A DNA stretch of 9,748 bases from CAYTPE01 sp964439885 (GTDB lineage Bacteria > Patescibacteriota > Patescibacteriia > Magasanikbacterales > GWA2-37-8), in NCBI GenBank assembly GCA_964439885.1, contig CAYTPE010000044.1:1-9748 (forward strand), read 5' to 3'. Below are positions 6,510-9,748 of this stretch, piece after piece; position 1 is the first letter of the stretch; each line of letters starts with the position of its first letter. The notes under the pieces were generated by a model, which was given only the letters and a program-made list of their open reading frames with translations, was not told the origin of the DNA and ran no database searches. The position numbers and the translations under genes are program-made.

Positions 6510-8135
6510 TTATTTTAACGCTGCTTGTATCAACCCAACGAACAGCGGATGCGGACTAAGCGGGCGCGATTTAAATTCGGGGTGGAATTGCGAACCGACA
6601 AAGTATGGATGGTTTTTAAGTTCAATGATTTCGACCAGATTGGATTCTGGATTAATTCCAACAATGTCCATCCCAGCCTTCTCCATCGCTTCGCGATAAT
6701 CATTATTGAATTCATATCGGTGACGATGGCGTTCGCTGATAGTTTCTTGGCTATAGAGTGCGCGTACGGCACTCCCCTTTTTGAGCACACAGTCATACGC
6801 GCCAAGGCGCATCGTGCCACCATAACGATTTTTGGCAACATTCTCTTTCTGATTGGGGTTGATGTGAATGACTGGTTCAGTAGTTTTTTTATCCACTTCA
6901 ACGGTATGCGCCTTGTTTTTACCAAGCACATTACGGACAAACTCGATACAAGCGAGCTGCATGCCATAACAGAGACCTAAGTACGGTAGTTTGTGCTCGC
7001 GGGCGTAGCGAATTGCGGTGATAATACCTTCGATGCCACGCGACCCAAAGCCACCCGGTACGATGAGCGCGTCATATGCTTTAAGCTCGGCAACTCGTGC
7101 CGGGTCAGCTTCGTACTTTTCGGCATCGATCCAGGACATTTCCGCTTTGGCATCGTGCGCCCACGCTGCGTGCTTCACCGCTTCTATCACGGATATATAG
7201 GAGTCAGTCAACGTGAAATCACCCGTATTAAAATATTTACCAACGACAGCGATTTTGAGCGGACGGTTAGCCCCTCGCATTTTGGAAATAAATCTATCCC
7301 AGGTTGGGTTCTTGCGATCTTGCAACTTTAATTTGAGTTTCTTAGCCAGCTTGAGCCCGAATCCTTGTTTTTCAAAATTGGCTGGAACATCGTAGATGCT
7401 TGAAACATCGGGCGCGGAAATAACATCCTCTTCGGAGCGCAAACCACAAAATACCGCTAATTTTTCTCGACGCGGTTTATCGAGTTCAGTGCGCCCGCGT
7501 GCGACGATAAAATCAGCCTGAATGCCACTCGAATTGAGTGTCCGCGACGCGTACTGGGTGGGTTTGGTTTTCATTTCACCCAAGTGACCCGGAATCGGTA
7601 GGTAACTCACGAGCACAAAAGCAACATCGTCTGGTCGACGCAATTTCATCATACGTGCCGCTTCAAGGAAGAGAATGTTCTGGTATTCACCCACCGTGCC
7701 GCCGACTTCCACGATCATAACATCGGCTCGGCTGTATTTGGCAGCCTGCTCAATGCGCTCAACTACTTCTTGCGGGATATGAGGCACCACCTCCACACAC
7801 TTACCCTGATAGTGCATGCTGCGTTCTTTTTCTATAACACTCAAATATACACGACCCGTCGTCATGTAATTTTTTGACGTAATCGTTGTGTCCAAAAAAC
7901 GTTCATAATTTCCAATATCTTGATCGGTTTCATCACCATCGTCGGTGACAAATACTTCGCCATGCTCCACGGGATTCATGGTGCCCGCGTCTACATTAAT
8001 GTACGGATCGATTTTGATTGCCGAAACTTCGAGCCCTCGATTCTTAAGTATGCGCCCGATTGATGCGGTGGTAACACCCTTACCCACGCCGCTAAGCACC
8101 CCTCCGACCACAAAAATATACTTCGTTCTGGCCAT
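6510..8135 (-). CDS. pyrG: CTP synthase (glutamine hydrolysing)
   Basis: A 541-residue cytosolic enzyme that converts UTP to CTP with ATP and glutamine, the last step of de novo pyrimidine nucleotide synthesis. The synthase domain has the P-loop GVLSGVGKG at 12-20, then KIDPYINVDAGTMNPVEHGE (41-60) and VEVGGTVGE. The class I glutamine amidotransferase domain (about 294-541) has GGFGSRG, the nucleophile Cys389 in LGLCYGMQ, and the His518/Glu520 pair in FHPEF. CYGMQ replaces the more common CLGMQ; the catalytic Cys is unaffected. The frame is open upstream to a GTG at 8195, but that extension is read through a hairpin and has no family match. MARTKYIFVVGG is the standard start and gives the standard length. 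pyrG follows rplI on the same strand, with a hairpin in between. Confidence 0.97.
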   Translation of the reverse strand: MARTKYIFVVGGVLSGVGKGVTTASIGRILKNRGLEVSAIKIDPYINVDAGTMNPVEHGEVFVTDDGDETDQDIGNYERFLDTTITSKNYMTTGRVYLSVIEKERSMHYQGKCVEVVPHIPQEVVERIEQAAKYSRADVMIVEVGGTVGEYQNILFLEAARMMKLRRPDDVAFVLVSYLPIPGHLGEMKTKPTQYASRTLNSSGIQADFIVARGRTELDKPRREKLAVFCGLRSEEDVISAPDVSSIYDVPANFEKQGFGLKLAKKLKLKLQDRKNPTWDRFISKMRGANRPLKIAVVGKYFNTGDFTLTDSYISVIEAVKHAAWAHDAKAEMSWIDAEKYEADPARVAELKAYDALIVPGGFGSRGIEGIITAIRYAREHKLPYLGLCYGMQLACIEFVRNVLGKNKAHTVEVDKKTTEPVIHINPNQKENVAKNRYGGTMRLGAYDCVLKKGSAVRALYSQETISERHRHRYEFNNDYREAMEKAGMDIVGINPESNLVEIIELKNHPYFVGSQFHPEFKSRPLSPHPLFVGLIQAALK

Positions 8136-8150
8136 ATATAAAAAACTAAA

Positions 8151-8194
8151 TGAAGCGACGTGTCCCTTGGTTAAAAAAGAAACACATCGCTTCA
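8151..8194 (-). terminator. Hairpin with U-tract between rplI and pyrG: terminator or leader attenuator
   Basis: On the minus strand, TGAAGCGATGTGT pairs with ACACGTCGCTTCA over 13 base pairs including one U-G wobble, around an 18-base loop, then continues TTTAGTTTTTT. It lies 21 bases after the rplI stop and ends 15 bases before the pyrG ATG. It has the shape of an intrinsic terminator for rplI. A weak promoter candidate just upstream would place it instead in a pyrG leader, where it could attenuate. The reverse complement has no matching U-run, so it acts in one direction only. Confidence 0.7.
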
Positions 8195-8203
8195 CATACT
8201 TTT

Positions 8204-8233
8204 ATCATAGAGGTTTTACGCTTTAGAACTCAC
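8204..8233 (-). promoter_or_regulatory. Weak candidate promoter for pyrG
   Basis: On the minus strand there is a good -10 TATGAT (8204-8209), preceded after 18 bases by GTGAGT (8228-8233), a poor -35 with three matches to consensus. The start would fall near 8197, just ahead of the hairpin at 8151-8194. It is the only candidate I see that would let pyrG be transcribed separately from rplI. The -10 overlaps the region just after the rplI stop. Confidence 0.3.
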
Positions 8234-8659
8234 CGTGAGGGTAAACTCGGCTTCAAGGCCATGATGAAATTTAATTTTGACCTTGCTGCTGCCGGTGGTT
8301 TTAATCGGCTTCATGTCAATCTGGCTCACGCTAATGGTGAAACCTTTTTTATCGAGCGCTTTAGCAACCGAGGTTGCGGTAACAGCCGCGAACAACACAC
8401 CTTTGTCGTTAGCTTTTTCCATCATTTCGACTTCCATGCCGTCAATTCTATCGGCGGTTTTTTGTTCTTCTTTGAGTTCTCGTTCGGCTACCTTTGCTTG
8501 TTTTGCATGTCGCGCATGTACTTCGTCCACGGCGTGGTGTGTGGCCGGGACAGCCAAATGATTGGGAAAGAGATAGTTGCGTGCATAGCCATCCGCCACG
8601 TCTTTTACCTCCTCGGCACGGCCTACGCCCTTCACGTCTTTCAGCAGAATGACTTTCAT
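8216..8659 (-). CDS. rplI: 50S ribosomal protein bL9
   Basis: A 147-residue ribosomal protein that binds 23S rRNA near the base of the L1 stalk and helps keep the reading frame. The N-terminal rRNA-binding domain (1 to about 47) starts MKVILLKDVKGVGRAEEVKDV and carries the signature DGYARNYLFPNHLAVPAT. A long charged helix follows (about 43-78), then the C-terminal domain with KGVLFAAVTATSVAKAL and a lysine-rich strand before AEFTLTVSSKA. Length and domain order are normal for bL9. The ATG at 8657-8659 has no Shine-Dalgarno sequence and sits about 28 bases after the predicted transcription start. It is divergent from era and followed by a hairpin and pyrG. Its presence is taxonomically useful because some CPR lineages lack bL9. 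Confidence 0.97.
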   Translation of the reverse strand: MKVILLKDVKGVGRAEEVKDVADGYARNYLFPNHLAVPATHHAVDEVHARHAKQAKVAERELKEEQKTADRIDGMEVEMMEKANDKGVLFAAVTATSVAKALDKKGFTISVSQIDMKPIKTTGSSKVKIKFHHGLEAEFTLTVSSKA

Positions 8660-8666
8660 AGTAGGC

Positions 8667-8695
8667 TTGCTTTAATCTTTAAACTACCGTATTAT
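8667..8695 (+). promoter_or_regulatory. Promoter of era
   Basis: A -35 TTGCTT (8667-8672), a 17-base spacer and a -10 TATTAT (8690-8695) predict a start near 8702 and a 33-base leader before the era ATG. The -35 is identical to that proposed for the sugar transferase. The -10 overlaps the -10 of the opposing rplI promoter by two bases. Confidence 0.5.
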
Positions 8696-8722
8696 TATAC
8701 TACTTTATTTCAAATACTACAA
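8694..8722 (-). promoter_or_regulatory. Promoter of rplI (possibly rplI-pyrG)
   Basis: Read on the minus strand: a -35 TTGTAG (8717-8722), a 17-base spacer and a perfect -10 TATAAT (8694-8699). Transcription would begin near 8687, about 28 bases before the rplI ATG. It overlaps the era promoter on the other strand, so RNA polymerase binding at one may exclude the other. Confidence 0.55.
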
Positions 8723-8734
8723 TAAGCACAGACT

Positions 8735-9622
8735 ATGCCACGATCAGCCAAAAAGCAACCTATTGCCCTCCTTAAAAGTGGGATGGTCACCCTGGTGGGG
8801 CGATCAAATGTGGGTAAATCGACCCTTTTAAACACGCTCGTGGGCACCAAAATTGCCGTGGTTACCGATAAGCCACAAACCACTCGGCACACTATTCACG
8901 GTGTTTTAAACCACGCGCGCGGTCAGGCGGTATTTTTGGATACGCCGGGCGTGTTTAAAGAACATCACAACCCACTCTCCGGCCGACTCATCGAAAATGT
9001 GCAGGAAGCACTCAAGCACATCGATATGGTGGTCTACGTGGTGGACCCGACCAAACCACTGGGGTCTGAGGAACGCTACGTGCTCTCGCTTTTGCGACAC
9101 CTGGAAGTACCAAAAATACTAGTGATCAATAAATGCGACTTGCCCCCACGCGAACGTGAGTTTATGGAAGACTACCAGGCGCTCTCTCCCGATTTCTCAG
9201 CCACATTTGAACTCTCGGCACTACACAACCGCCATATTCAACCCCTGATTGACAAAGTGTTCGATCTCTTGCCCGAAGGTGAGCCACTTTACCCACCCGA
9301 CCAGCTTACCAACGTGGATAAAAGCTTCTGGGTGGCGGAGCTCATTCGTGAAAAAATTTTTTTGGCGCTGCGTAAAGAAGTGCCCTACACCACGACGGTG
9401 GAAGTAGATAGTATCGAAGAGAAGCCGGAAATTATTGTGGTCAAGGCACGGGTGCTCACCTATAATAAAAATTACAAAGAAATGATCATCGGTAAAGGCG
9501 GCCGCGCCATCAAAGAAATTGGCATCGCGGCCCGTAAAGAGCTGGAACAAGCCACAAACAAAAAAGTATACCTTGAGCTCGAAGTCGAAGCTGACAAACA
9601 TTGGCTCGACCGAATGGAATAA
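8735..9622 (+). CDS. era: GTPase Era
   Basis: A 295-residue GTPase that binds the 3' end of 16S rRNA and assists assembly of the 30S subunit. The G1 P-loop is GRSNVGKST (22-30), the G2 region is TTRHTIHG (49-56), G3 is DTPGV (69-73) and G4 is NKCD (132-135). SAL (161-163) matches G5. The C-terminal KH domain contains YPPDQLT (186-192), IREKIFLALRKEVPY and the RNA-binding GxxG loop in IIGKGGRAIKEIG (251-263). Length and order are standard for the family. The ATG at 8735 fits the start of the family, with a short basic leader before the GTPase domain. No Shine-Dalgarno sequence is visible. The stop (9620-9622) runs into the terminator stem. Confidence 0.97.
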   Translation: MPRSAKKQPIALLKSGMVTLVGRSNVGKSTLLNTLVGTKIAVVTDKPQTTRHTIHGVLNHARGQAVFLDTPGVFKEHHNPLSGRLIENVQEALKHIDMVVYVVDPTKPLGSEERYVLSLLRHLEVPKILVINKCDLPPREREFMEDYQALSPDFSATFELSALHNRHIQPLIDKVFDLLPEGEPLYPPDQLTNVDKSFWVAELIREKIFLALRKEVPYTTTVEVDSIEEKPEIIVVKARVLTYNKNYKEMIIGKGGRAIKEIGIAARKELEQATNKKVYLELEVEADKHWLDRME

Positions 9623-9647
9623 AAAAGTGCCCACTGGGCACTTTTTT
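9621..9647. terminator. Bidirectional terminator between era and the S41-like gene
   Basis: AAAAAAGTGCCC (9621-9632) pairs with GGGCACTTTTTT (9636-9647) over 12 bases around a 3-base loop (ACT), with a T-run on both strands. The A/T arms overlap the stop codons of both convergent genes: era at 9620-9622 and the S41-like tail at 9646-9648. Confidence 0.9.
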
Positions 9648-9748
9648 ATTTTTGGTTTAGTATCTCAAGTGCCTTTTGTATCACTGCGTCCGCCCCAACC
9701 GGCTCATATTCATAATCCTCTGTCACTTAAATGTCGGGAGAAATACCC
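9646..9748 (-). pseudogene. C-terminal tail of an S41-type peptidase with an in-frame stop (partial)
   Basis: Reading leftwards from the window edge, one frame gives GISPDI, then TAA (9727-9729), then VTEDYEYEPVGADAVIQKAL and EILNQK, then a second TAA (9646-9648). Around the first stop this matches the usual end of C-terminal processing peptidases (S41, CtpA/Prc type): a G-I-x-P-D-I-x-V strand, a TE(E)DY stretch, and a final helix like QLDKALEIL. The conserved wording continues for 26 codons past the internal stop with no frame change, so one base change from a Lys, Glu or Gln codon would explain it. The catalytic PDZ and Ser-Lys parts lie outside the window. The protein may simply end at 9727, losing only its last helix, and stay active. 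A sequencing or assembly error is also possible. The family call rests on about 32 residues. Confidence 0.5.

Noticed and set aside
8136..8195. GTG-initiated 20-codon N-terminal extension of pyrG
   Set aside because: The bases form a terminator-like hairpin and the CTP synthase family begins at MARTKYIFVVGG.
8150..8725. Plus-strand open frame of 191 codons opposite rplI
   Set aside because: It is the antisense shadow of a certain ribosomal protein gene and crosses its hairpin and promoter; no family resemblance.

Overview
The window looks like a piece of a small, compact bacterial genome, most likely from the Candidate Phyla Radiation (Parcubacteria-like). This is inferred from the mix of genes and not from a marker tree. 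The clues are: a GT2 gene followed at once by a DUF2304 gene, a methyltransferase with the N-terminus NYEQSIWGKG, a YtxH-like start, almost no space between genes, intergenic arrays of short degenerate repeats, and no convincing Shine-Dalgarno sequence in front of any start. TGA is used as a stop (734-736 and 6441-6443), so the UGA=Gly code of Gracilibacteria does not apply. rplI (bL9) is present; this protein is reported missing from some CPR lineages.

Left part (1-4799, all minus strand): a surface-glycan gene cluster read leftwards from 4799. The order is a UDP-glucuronate-decarboxylase-like SDR epimerase/dehydratase, a family 2 glycosyltransferase, a small DUF2304 membrane protein, a full-length GT4 glycosyltransferase, a SAM methyltransferase, a short GT4-like protein with only the N-terminal half, and the start of a YtxH-like membrane-anchored protein that runs off the window. 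Gaps of 1-37 bases suggest one operon for the first six.

Middle (4800-6443): a 258-base divergent spacer holds inverted arrays of a degenerate octamer (AAATTGTT) and a clear promoter for a plus-strand phosphoglycosyltransferase (WcaJ/ExoY type). That enzyme would load the first sugar phosphate onto undecaprenyl phosphate. The leftward genes could supply a nucleotide sugar, extend the chain and methylate it. No flippase or polymerase is in view.

Right part (6444-9748): housekeeping genes. pyrG (CTP synthase) and rplI (ribosomal protein bL9) lie on the minus strand, and era (ribosome-assembly GTPase) on the plus strand. rplI and era have overlapping divergent promoters. Bidirectional terminators separate the sugar transferase from pyrG, and era from the last gene. 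That last gene is the C-terminal tail of what looks like an S41 (C-terminal processing) peptidase, and it carries an in-frame TAA 26 codons before its natural end.

No complete new system is evident. The most notable points are the in-frame stop in the S41-like tail, the SDR enzyme with a decarboxylase-like frame but epimerase-like active-site residues, the half-length glycosyltransferase, three kinds of short repeat, and a hairpin with a U-tract just ahead of pyrG.
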